A DNA stretch of 30,000 bases, from positions 1,162,501 through 1,192,500 of the forward strand of contig WPIO01000059.1 of the NCBI GenBank assembly GCA_009760855.2, read 5' to 3'. Numbering within the stretch: the first letter of the stretch is position 1; every line of letters begins with the position of its first letter. The notes beneath the pieces were generated by a model, which did no database searches, was not told the origin of the DNA, and saw only the letters and a list, made by a program, of their open reading frames with translations. Positions 10,925-20,315 of this stretch are shown piece after piece. Position numbers and translations under genes: made by a program. Source of the DNA: Cristatella mucedo. Taxonomy: Eukaryota > Bryozoa > Phylactolaemata > Cristatellidae.

Positions 10925-12751
10925 AGATGCACGATCAAAAAATGCTTACGTCTACTATAAACCATCTGCTTAACCGTTCCAAGGTTAGCTCCTTACCGAG
11001 TGATCCTTGCGATAATTTAGCTGGTCGCTTGTCTAGAATCTTTGTCAAAAAGATAGACAAAATCAGAGAGTCCATCCCTAATGTGGCAGCATCTCCTCTA
11101 TAATCCTGTCCCTCAATTCCGTGCAGCACCTCAATATCTACATTCAAGGAGGCCACGAGTGACCTCATCCTGAAGTTCATACCCCAATCAAAAAGAAGAA
11201 AACTAGTTCGCTAGATCCGATTCCTACTGTCCTCCTTCTGCAATGCATAGATGTCATTATTCTCCGGTCATGTCCCACCACCTTTCAAAAAATGTTGTAA
11301 TCAGGCCACTACTCAAGAAATAATTATTAGACGGAGAGAACTTGAGTAACTTTCGCCCAGTCTCCATTCTACAGTTCCTATCAAAGACACTGGGACGAGT
11401 CGTGGCAGACCAGCTGATCTTATATATTGAAACTTCAAACTTAGCTGGTAAGTTCCAGTCTGGTTTTTTAGAGCCATTCACTGAACAGAGTCAGCATTGC
11501 TTTGGGTGCATAATGACCTTCGTAAGAATGCATGCTTGAGTAGAGTCTCACTGCTTGTTCTGCTTGATCTATCGGCAGTTTTTGATACTATCGAGCCCCA
11601 TATCCTTCTCGAGCGCCTCTAATTTCGCCTGGAATCGCTGGCACAGCGCTACAATGGTTCCGGTCCTATTTCTCTGGGAGACTGTAAAGCATTAATGTGA
11701 GCGGACAAAGATCATCCGAGGAATTACTGAAGTACAGTGTGCCTCAGGGCTCTGTGCTTGGTCTGATTCTTTTCATGGTTTATACTCTCCCTCTTGCGAA
11801 GTGATTGCCAGACACAATCTAGGCTTTCACTTCTATGCGGATGACACTCAGTTGTACCTTTGCTTTGATCCCTCCTAGCCCTCCAGCAAGTCGAATTCTC
11901 TCAACTCCCTTGCTGCATGCATTGATGACATCCGCACATGGATGGCAGCAAATTTTCTTAAATTGAATGACAATAATAATAATAATAATTCACTTGATAA
12001 AGCGCCCTCAGAGAACTTAATCTCTCTCTAGGCGCTTTACAGTTGCTGCAAAGTGAAATGCAATTGAATGGTAAGTAAAATCATGCTTGAAAAACAAACA
12101 AATTGAATAATATGGTTAGGGGTGACATGCACAGGGTCAGCATGCGAATGTGGTTAGTGGCACTAGTTATGATAAAACCAAGTGTGATTCAAAAATTGGT
12201 AAACCTAACGCTCAAAATCGGCTCTGCCAGCACATCTCCTGTTAAATCTGCACGAAATTTACGTATTTTTTTTAAGTGACCTTTCATTAGACGACCACAG
12301 CAGCTAAACAGTCAAGTTTGCCTACTTTCAACTCAATAACATTGCTAAAGTTTGGGCTTACGTAGACTGCAATGATACACCTAAATTGGTCCCTGCATTT
12401 GTGACTTCCCTTTTCGATTTCTGTAACTTACTGCTCGCTGGTCTACCGACGTGTGCGATCGGATGCTTACAGTTGGTGCAAAAATCTGCAGCTAGGCTTG
12501 TCTTTCGTAAACGTCGCAGTTGCCATATCGCACCAGTTCTCGCCGGCCTGCACTGGCTCCCAGTCAAACAGCGCGTCGACTTCAAGGTTCGGTTACCCAC
12601 GTTTAGGTCTCTTCATTCTTTGGCCTACCTATCAGATCTAATCCTCCACCAACATAGGCATCGTGCCACCTGCTTTTCTGAACCAAACAGTTTAGCTATA
12701 TATATCGTACAAACCTTAATTCGTTCGGAGATTGTGCCTTTAGTTTGTATA
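10925..12751 (+). pseudogene. LINE copy B: broken ORF2 (reverse transcriptase), L2/CR1-like
   Basis: This is the longest 5' extent of the family here. About 11,000-11,080 encodes the region just upstream of the RT typical of L2/CR1 elements (LSRIFVKKIDKIRE). About 11,190-11,250 encodes a KTSSLDPIPT-type block, and 11,342 onward gives SNFRPVSILQFLSKTLGRV. The RT catalytic motif YADD is intact at 11,834-11,845. Many stops and frameshifts break the frame, and the apurinic endonuclease part is absent, so it is a dead 5'-truncated copy. It is interrupted at 11,968-12,166 by a reverse-oriented LINE 3' fragment. It resumes with the conserved C-terminal region (LHWLPVKQRVDFKV) and stops at about 12,751, where copy C begins. 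Family assignment is from recalled conserved blocks; element name unknown. Confidence 0.85.
11968..12166 (-). mobile_element. nested LINE 3' fragment B' inside copy B
   Basis: On the minus strand this is a short 5'-truncated 3' UTR: TGACATGCACAGGGTC and related motifs, the stem-loop at 11,999-12,038, and a tail of about six AAT units (11,968-11,989). Left and right flanks together rebuild the RT text seen in copies C and E (AAATTGAATGACAA on the left, CTAGTTATG on the right). It therefore inserted into an older copy, with about a dozen bases of target lost. Confidence 0.85.
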
Positions 12752-14345
12752 CTCAAGAAAGCGACGCTAGACCAAAAGAACTTGAGCAACTACCACCCAG
12801 TCTCCCTTCTACCATTCCTATCAAAGACACTAAAACGAGTCTTGGCAGATCAGCTGACCTCATATCTTGGAACATCAAACCTTGCTAGTAAGTTGCAGTC
12901 TGGCTTTAGAGCTAATCACTCCACAGAGTCAGCATTGCTTCGGAAGTTCAACAGACCTTCTTAGGAATGCAGACATGGGTAGAGTTTCTCTGCTTATTTT
13001 GCTCGATCTTCCGGCAGATTTTGATACCATCGATCACCAAGGTCTTCTAGAGCGCCTCTCATCTCGCCTGGGCATCACTGGCACTGCTCTGCAATTATTC
13101 AGGCCCCATCTCAGTGGGAGACTCCAGAGTATTGATGTGAATGGCCAAAGATTATCCGAGGTACCTCTGAAATATGGGGTACCTCAGGGCTCCATGCTAG
13201 GTCCGGTTCTTTTCACGGTTTATACTCTGCCTCTTTCCGATGTGATTGCCAAGCACAATCTAGGCTTCCATTTATATGCGGATGACACTCAGTTGTACAT
13301 TTGCTGTAATCCCTCCCAGCCTTCGAGCACCTCGAATTCTCTCAACTCCTTTGCTGCATGTATTGATGACATCCGCACATGGATGGCAGCTAATTTTCTT
13401 AAATTAAATGATTATAAAACTAACTTACTGGTCATGGGCAAACCAAGTGTGACTCAGAAATTGGAAAGGGTCAAAATCAGCTCTGCCAGCACACCTGTTG
13501 TATCTATGCTCGAAATCTAGGTGTCATGTGTCAAAGTGACCTTTCGTTAGACGACGACAATATCAGCTCCACAATCAAGTCTGCCTACTTTCAGCTACAT
13601 AAAATTGCTAAAGTTCGGGGTTGTTTAGAAAGGGATACCACATCTATGTTTGTCCATGCATTTGTGACATCCCGTCTTGACTTCTGTAACGCACTGCTTG
13701 CTGGCGTACCGGCATGTGCAATCAGGCACTTGCAGCTGGTGCAAAACTCTGCACCTAGGCTTGTCTTTCGTGAGCGTCGCAGTTGCCACATCACACCACT
13801 TCTCGCCGACCTGCACTGGCTACCAGTCAAACAACGGACCGACTTCAAGGTTTTTTCACTCACTTTTAGGTCCCTTCATTTTTTGGTTCCAGCCTACCTA
13901 TCAGATCTACTGCCCCACAAGGCTAAGCATCATACCACCAGCTTTTCGGAAACTAACTGTTTACCAATACCTCATACAAACCTCAAATTCTTTGGAGACC
14001 GTGCACTTAGTTCGTATGCTCCCAAAGCCTGGAACTCACTCCCGACTTGCGTTACGACATCCCCTAACTTGACCACATTTGAAAATAAAATAAAAACGCA
14101 CCTACTTATGACAGCATTTAGTGGGTCTCTGTAATTTGTCCTTATATGCATGCTGACACTGTTGCATGCTGCCACTAAACACTCTTGAATGCTGACCCTG
14201 TGCATGTCATCCCTAATCATGTTATTCATGTTTTTTATCAAGCATGGTACCACTCACTATTCGATCGTGTTTCCTTTACAGCAAATGTAAAGCGCCTAGA
14301 CAGAGATTGAGTTCTTCGAGGGTGCTTTATCGAGTGTATTATTAT
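12752..14345 (+). pseudogene. LINE copy C: RT and C-terminal region, frameshifted
   Basis: This is the best-preserved copy. It starts inside the RT (CTCAAGAAAGCGACGC, the PLLKK-type block) and continues with NYHPVSLLPFLSKTL. It then shifts frame near 12,945 and reads LLILLDLPADFDTIDH and GVPQGSMLGPVLF. The catalytic YADD lies at 13,275-13,286. A second frameshift lies near 13,500, followed by the conserved C-terminal domain (LHWLPVKQRTDFKV, AYLSDLLPH, FGDRALSSYAPKAWNSLP) to a stop at 14,132-14,134. The 3' UTR ends in the stem-loop 14,289-14,328 and an (ATT)n tail. It is 5'-truncated, with no endonuclease and no ORF1. The protein would copy its own RNA at a nick in the intact element; here it is inactive. 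A long frame at 12,386-12,964 is an accidental fusion of copies B and C. Confidence 0.9.
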
Positions 14346-14349
14346 TATC

Positions 14350-14692
14350 ATAATGCTCCAAAATCCTGGAAAACACTCCCAACTGTCGTCACGACATCCC
14401 CAGAGTTGACAAAATTTAAAAGAAGCTAAAAACGTACCTATTTATCGCAGCATTTAATGGGTCCAGGTGATTCGTCCTTTGTGTGCTTATGCGTGGTAAC
14501 ACTGTGCATGCTGCTACTAACTATTTTTGCATGCTAGCCCTAACACGCTCACTTCTATTCATGTTATGCTTGTTGACGTTTAGCATACTACCACTAGCCA
14601 TCTAGTAATGTTTCCTTTATAGCATACGTAAAGCGCCTGTAAACAGATTAAGTTCTCTGAGGGGCCTATACAAATGTAACATTATTATGGTT
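14350..14692 (+). mobile_element. LINE 3' end, copy C2
   Basis: It begins immediately after the ATT tail of copy C, at text matching the end of ORF2 (ATGCTCCAAAATCCTGG, as in the AWNSLP block of copy C). It continues through the 3' UTR to the stem-loop near 14,630-14,668 and an ATTATT end. It is a second 5'-truncated insertion in head-to-tail order with copy C. Confidence 0.85.
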
Positions 14693-15084
14693 GTTTTTAA
14701 AGAGAAAAGTGATAGCCTTAGTACTCAAGGAAACAGAGATAAAATGCACTTTTCATATTGCGTTCACATTTAAATGATTCCCACAAATACTTATTTTATG
14801 TATATATTATATGTAATATAATATATATATATATATATATTGACTTTTTAATACCGTGCACATTCATGCGTCTAATGCTTTAAATTACATCACTTTTAAA
14901 GCCTACATACGTAGCATTCAACGGATGAATGTATGCACTGAAGTAGCAAAGCTTGTGCTGCCTCACGAGCAGAAGTAAGATGTTCATGCTAGTATCTGTG
15001 AACGTTATTTTATAGAACTAAATACTAATGAGCTGTAAAATATGCACGATCTGTTCCATCATCGCGTGACTCAAGTTGCTCAGC
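14693..15084. other. AT-rich unassigned interval with (AT)n
   Basis: No gene seen. A TA-dinucleotide tract occupies about 14,802-14,840; the rest is unique AT-rich sequence. Confidence 0.6.
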
Positions 15085-15425
15085 CGTGCCTCTAAAAATC
15101 TACCTTCTTATCCTTCGGAGACCCTGCCAACCGATGTATTTGCTCCCTGGGACGCCACGAACGCCCTGCAGCCGACAGAGACATCGAGATGACATGCCTT
15201 GACTTGAAGACATTTAAAAAGAAAGCTAAACACTCATATGCTTATCACTGTGGTTCCTGTTCTCTCAATTGTTCTGGATAGGCGACGGATGGGTGATGAA
15301 ATCATACATTTCATCACTAAACAATTGACGCGAGCTTCCTTTTCAGCATTTGTCAAGTGCCTTGAGGGAGATTAATTTCCCGTAGGATGCTATGCGAATC
15401 GCCTATTTTTTAATGTTATTCTTGA
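15085..15425 (+). mobile_element. divergent LINE 3' end, copy I
   Basis: 15,110-15,235 encodes decayed C-terminal LINE text (GDPANR..., LKTFKKKAKH). 15,350-15,400 carries a variant of the family stem-loop in which the inner stem is GGGA...TCCC rather than AGAGA...TCTCT. It appears to be an older or separate subfamily. Confidence 0.55.
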
Positions 15426-16195
15426 TGCCATCTGACTAAATCAAAGCAAAGTGTAATAAATACAAACTTGTGAACCTAGTAATGTGATGCAAGACACCAA
15501 AAGTTCCTGATCTAATGCTAATGGGCAGTAGCCCGGCCGTCTGATCTGACGGCCCCGATGTTTGTAATCTGACGCAGGCGCAAGCAACTGTATAAATCGA
15601 ATGCCCTAAAGGCGTCGATCGATGACTGAGCTGGCTAGCATTCCTGGTAGCATCTGACCTTGGCAGAGGACAGATTCTTGGCATAAGTGGATGCAATTGA
15701 GCAATATCCGGCCTCTGACGAAGCCAAATGCTCTTCAATACAGTAGTTATGCAGTCTTTAGAAGGGTAACTGCAAGTAACTTTTTGGCACTTAAAAATCT
15801 TCTGTTACCGAGCTTCCATGCTCTCTTCTCCTTACCTTTACCTTTACTCCTTACCTTTACCTTTACTCCTTACCTTAACCTTTTACCTCTGCTCCTTACC
15901 TTTCAATGCGTCAGCACAAACCCCTTCGTTCCTTCCTTCATTCGTCTACGTAGGCCAACTGTATTCAGGTATGTGTGGCCCCCTACAGAGGTCAAACTGT
16001 CTGGTTTTGCCGGCGCGTGCTGAACAGCCGGCGGCTTCTCTGTCCGAAGGGGTTGGTTCAATCGTCAGTAAGCACGGCTGACACAGCGAGCCGAATTACC
16101 TAGAACTTTTGAAACCGATGGAGCAGCGTCAGGTAGCTATCTAGTAGAGCCCCGAGAGCACCCGTCTCCGGTGACTAATAGGGGAACGGTGCGCA
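15426..16195. other. unassigned interval with a 19-bp tandem repeat
   Basis: No gene is supported. The only clear structure is the tandem repeat at 15,829-15,903, which produces two leucine/proline-rich ORFs in different frames that are not credible proteins. Confidence 0.45.
15829..15903. repeat. tandem repeat, 19-bp unit with internal 6-bp period
   Basis: The unit CTCCTTACCTTTACCTTTA is repeated twice perfectly and then in decayed form. Within it TTTACC repeats every 6 bp. It is not a canonical telomere repeat. Confidence 0.85.
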
Positions 16196-16204
16196 AAGGT
16201 GGGA

Positions 16205-16320
16205 TTGTAAATATGTAAATAAATGTAAATATAATTCATTATTCCCGCAAGAGAACTTCTTCTCCATTCAGGCACTTACCATTCATACCGCAGGGCTGGA
16301 GCACACACCATCGGTCGCCA
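16205..16320 (-). mobile_element. degenerate SINE, copy S2
   Basis: On the minus strand the tail AGTGCCTGAATGGAGAAG, then AGTTCTCTTG and an AT-rich end, matches the other SINE copies. The tRNA-like head is mostly lost or unrecognisable. Confidence 0.55.
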
Positions 16321-17071
16321 AATAATAATGATAATGATGATGGCAATAATCATAATAACAACAATACATTTGTATAGTGCCCTCGGAGAATACAATCTCT
16401 TTCTACGCACTTAACAGATGTTGTGAATAAAACATGACCAAATCATTAGTAGTTTAATTCGCTATGTCATCAAGCATAACATTGTTAACGGACGTACACA
16501 GGGTCAACGTGTAGTGTGGTTAGTATGGTTAGTAGCAGCAGGCACCGTGTCAGCACGCATAACCGCACAAAGTAAGAATCACAATAATCCATTAAATGCT
16601 GTCATAAATAGGTGCATTTTAGCTTCTTTTAAAATGTCGTCAAGTCAAGGGCTGTCTTAATGCCAGTCGAAATATTGTTCCAGACTGCGAGAGCATATGA
16701 ACTAAAGGCACGGTCTTCAAAGGATTTAAGGTTCTTACGAGATATAGATAAACGATTAGATTGAGAAAAGCAGGTTGTGTGATGCTTAGTCGGTGGGGGA
16801 GTAGATCAGATAGGCAGACTTGAGCAAGAGAATGGAGGGACCCAAAGTAAGTGACAGAATCTTGAAGTCAATGCGCTGCTTGATTAGAAGCCACTGCAGC
16901 TCGGCGAGAAATGATGTGATAAGGCAACTGCAATGCTCATGACAGATTTGCCTAGCTGCAGACTTTTGCACCAACTGTAAGTGCCTTGCTACACACGCCG
17001 GTAGACTAGCAAGCAGTGAGATACAGAAGTCGAGAAGACGGTATCTTACAAATGTATGGATCAATTTGGAT
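16321..17071 (-). pseudogene. LINE copy D: C-terminal ORF2 fragment and 3' end
   Basis: The minus strand encodes decayed C-terminal text (HLQLVQKSAAR, LQWLLIKQRIDFKILSLT) at about 17,064-16,800, followed by the 3' UTR and an irregular ATT/ATC tail at 16,321-16,370. Its stem-loop (16,375-16,412) uses AGTGC with GCACT where other copies use AGCGC with GCGCT. Its 5' end abuts the tail of copy E. Confidence 0.85.
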
Positions 17072-18475
17072 GTAATAATAATAATAATAACACACTTTAT
17101 AAAGTGCCCTCAGAGAACTCAATCTCTTTCTAGGTACTTTTCAATTGCTGCAAAGGAAGCACGATCGAATGGTTAATTGTAGCTTGCTCATTACACAACA
17201 AGAATAACATGGTTAGGGGTGACATGTATAGGCTCAGCATGCAAGTATGGTTAGTGGCAGCATGCAACAGTGTCAGCGCGCATAAGCACATAAAAGACGA
17301 ATCACGGGGACCCATTAAACGCTGTCATAAATAGACACGTTTTTAGTTTTTTTTTTAAATGTGAACATGTCAGGAGATGTCGTGACGCAGGTCGGGAGTG
17401 AGTTCCAAGTTTTGGGAGCACACGAACTAAAGGCACGGTCTCCAAAGGATTTGAGGTTTGTACGAGGTATAGGTAGACAGTTAGATTCCGAAAAGCCGGT
17501 GGTACGATGCTTAGCCTGGTAGGGGAACCCTTGTCTAAGGAAGCCCGAATTTTGGCAATGTTATGCAGCTGAAAGGAGGCAAACTTGAATGTGGAGCTTG
17601 TATGTTTGTCTAATTAAAGATCACTTTGGAGCAGAACACCTAGATTAAGTGCAGATGCTACAGGAGATATGCTGGCATAGCCTATTTTGAGCGATAATCT
17701 TTCCAGTTTCTGAGTCACACTTGGTTTAACCATAACTAGTAAGTTGATTTTGTCGTCATTTGATTTGAGAAAGTTTGCTGCCATCCATGTATGAATGGCA
17801 GCAATAAATGCCTGGTTTTGTCCAGCGGTTAAGGTGCTCGCCCCGACCAAGGTCTGACTGAGGTCGTGGGCTCGAGCCCCGAGGCACATGTGAAGCGCCT
17901 GAATAGAGATCAAGTTCTCTTGGGGCGCTATATAAATGAATTATATTATTATTATTATATTATGCAGCAAGGGAGTTGAGAGAATTCAGCGTGCTCCAGA
18001 GCTGGGAGGGATCAAAGCAAAGGTGCGACTGAGTGTCGTGCGCATAGAAGTGAAAGCCTAGATTGTTCTTGGCAATCGCATCAGCAAGAGGGAGAGTATA
18101 AATCGTGAAAAGAACCGGACCAAGCACGGAGCCCTGAGGTACCCCGTACTTCAGCGGTACCTCGGCCTGACTACAGCTTTTTTGAGCCCGGACCCCTAAG
18201 ACGCCCCGTACTTTAAGGGTTCTTCGTCTGACCTGTATCCGTTCACATCAGTGTGCTGGAGTCTGCCACTGAGACAGGAACCGAAACATTGCTGTGCGAT
18301 GCGCCAGCGATGCCCAGGCGATGTGAGAAACGCCCAACAAGAGCTTTGCGATCAATTGTATCGAACGCTGCCGAAAGATCAAGCAGAACAAGCAGAGAGA
18401 CTTCAACAAAGTCTGTATTTCTGAGGAGACCACAGTTATGCACCCGAGGCAATCCTAAATCCACTTTGGAATAAA
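17072..18475 (-). pseudogene. LINE copy E: RT to 3' end, SINE-interrupted
   Basis: The minus strand encodes RT blocks LLVLLDLSAAFDTID (about 18,420-18,330), a PQGS region near 18,135, the catalytic box at 18,035-18,046, and HTWMAANFLKSNDDKINLL (about 17,810-17,740). It ends in the 3' UTR, stem-loop (17,101-17,140) and (ATT)n tail (17,072-17,090). The catalytic box reads YAHD instead of YADD, so the first of the two metal-binding aspartates is lost. A SINE splits the ORF at 17,811-17,960, and a local duplication disrupts 18,120-18,240. Inactive. Confidence 0.87.
17811..17960 (+). mobile_element. tRNA-derived SINE, copy S3 (best preserved)
   Basis: The head begins CTGGTTTTGTCCAGCGG and includes an A-box-like GGTTAAGGTGCTCG and a B-box-like GGGCTCGAGCC (17,868-17,878). 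The tail is AGCGCC (17,894-17,899) pairing with GGCGCT (17,924-17,929), then TATAAATGAATTATATTATT. It lies inside LINE copy E; the LINE text resumes on both sides (GGCAGCAATAAATG on the left, ATGCAGCAAGGGAG on the right). Total about 150 bp. Confidence 0.88.
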
Positions 18476-19794
18476 AGGCTTCGCACTTTGACCCCTGGAC
18501 CAAACTTTGACGTGGCACTTTGACCCCTGGGCCGAACCCCGGGCGGCGAGGAATTGCAAAGCATGCCGTTCCAGCATCTATCCCTATAAGAAGCTAAGCT
18601 AGCTAGCTAGTTGGTGAGTCCGTCCGTCCGCCATAGTCACTGGCGTTGCGTGCAATCTGTACGGTGTTTATTGTTCTACAAGAGCGGCGCAGCAATGCTG
18701 TGTTTCAAAAGAGGGGGTCATCAAAGATCATTCTATAATTTGGGCATGTAGTTGCAGCGTGCATCTCACGGTTAAAATACTAGAAATTTACAAGCCTAAG
18801 AGCTTAAAAAATAACTTTTCAAAGGTTGGCCGCGTCATTTCAGCAGCTGGCAGTATAGCAGTCTCTTCAATATGGCACCCGCCAATATGGCTGCTGCCCG
18901 AATTGCTTCAATATGGCTGCTGCCCGACAGTGCTGTCCGACAGTGCACTTCGGGCGCTTCCGCTTGGACTTCCGCTGAGTTGTCGTATTAACGAGCTAAG
19001 AAAATGAGCGTGATCTGGAGTCGTGCTGCGCCTGCCTCTGGCAAGCGATCGATGTGCATAAATAGAATCTGTCCGTGATTTTTCGCGGAGGTTGATAAAC
19101 AATTAAAGATCTCAGCACGTCCATACGTTCTGTGCACACAACTTAACGCCGATCCACTACCCGACGCTGACGAATAAATTTAATACAATTAGCTCCATGT
19201 TCATTTTTATAGTAAGCAATTATTAAGTTGGGCGGGCTCACAGCTAAGTCAGTGGACACCCAGACCCGCCTTGCAAAGCAAAGCTGGAGTTTTCCGGGAT
19301 TCTTTTACCGTTGCAATTTCCATGTGAATCCTGTGGCCTCCGGCCATAATTGTGAACCGGCGGGCTTTTACAGCGATACAAGAGGGCAGCGAGCAGAATA
19401 TAAGCCTTACACCTACCTCAAACAAAAGCGAGAAAAACAAGCAACAAAGGTACTCATTGTCACACCACCGAAACTAAAGAGAAACGTCGCATATGTCAAA
19501 CTCTACAGCAGGAAGAGACCTAAGAAGAACTCTGGAAGCTTCCAGAAGCAATCAATGCTCAGTGAACGCGCCTCACTTATGACAAGCTCAAAAACAGAAT
19601 AAAGCTGAAGGTAAGGTTCGAGCACTTGACTACCCCGGTCGTGGTACAGAGTCGTTGCCCGAGCGTAGGCCGGGCTCACCAGGTAGGCTGGCCGTACAAA
19701 TAAGTCAGCTGGCACTAAGGAACGTATTGTAGTGCAACACTGAAATTTCCCTTGATTGTTCAAGGGAATAAGCTAGTATAATGATACTTTAAAA
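18476..19794. other. unassigned interval with small duplications
   Basis: No recognised gene. GCACTTTGACCCCTGG is duplicated at about 18,483-18,530. CAATATGGCTGCTGCCCGA is duplicated at about 18,885-18,927. An open frame at 19,228-19,602 has no early ATG and no recognisable domain (lysine/arginine-rich end); I do not call it a gene. Confidence 0.4.
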
Positions 19795-19860
19795 AATTGT
19801 TTTAAAGCATTTTATGAGAATAAAATGTCTTTCTAGATACCTTACATACGCTGGTAAGGA
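19795..19860 (-). mobile_element. LINE/SINE tail remnant
   Basis: AAAGCATTTTATGAGAATAA and TTTCTAGATACCTTACATA on the plus strand match the reverse complement of the family stem-loop and adjacent 3' UTR, heavily diverged. Confidence 0.5.
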
Positions 19861-20315
19861 AGCAGGTTCTTTTCTTATTGCTTCTAAGCAGGCATGCTCT
19901 GGTGCTTAACATTTCACGTCGTCGAAGACAAAGAACAGCGGTCAACCCGGGAGCCTTTAAAGCATCGGGTATCGCAGATGTGACGTTCTTATGACGATAT
20001 ACCTCTAAAAAATTCACATTCGCGAGTAGTAGCTTTTAATGAGCGAAAAAACCGCAAGTAGCGGCTCCGATGAGCGTGCGAGCGTTTCGTAGGATGGCCG
20101 GCCGGCCATCTTACGTCTAGTAGTATTCAGGGTAGCCACCACGCGTGATTGGCGGCCCGATCGGGTAACGCCGCCTGCCCGAAGGCACCGAGAGCTACCG
20201 TACGTTGCTGTAATGGTAGCTGGCTCGGAAACATTTCCTCCCGCGTAGCCTGGGGCCACGCCAAAAAGCGACAACATTAGCAAACAAAATTGAACGAAAA
20301 TAACACCAAACTACT
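19861..20315. other. unassigned interval
   Basis: No supported gene. Contains the palindrome at 20,088-20,115. Confidence 0.4.
20088..20115. repeat. 28-bp near-perfect palindrome
   Basis: The central 18 bp (20,093-20,110, GATGGCCGGCCGGCCATC) is a perfect palindrome, and the next bases pair again after one mismatch (CGTA with TACG). Function unknown. Confidence 0.8.

Noticed and set aside
12386-12964. 192-codon ORF as a single gene
   Set aside because: It is a fusion of the C-terminal part of LINE B and the RT start of LINE C.
15829-15903. CRISPR array or interstitial telomere
   Set aside because: Units are directly adjacent without spacers, and TTTACC is not a canonical metazoan telomere repeat; the context is eukaryotic.
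17820-17880. A functional tRNA gene
   Set aside because: A- and B-box-like motifs are present, but there is no acceptor or anticodon stem pairing, and the sequence continues into the SINE tail; five similar copies occur.
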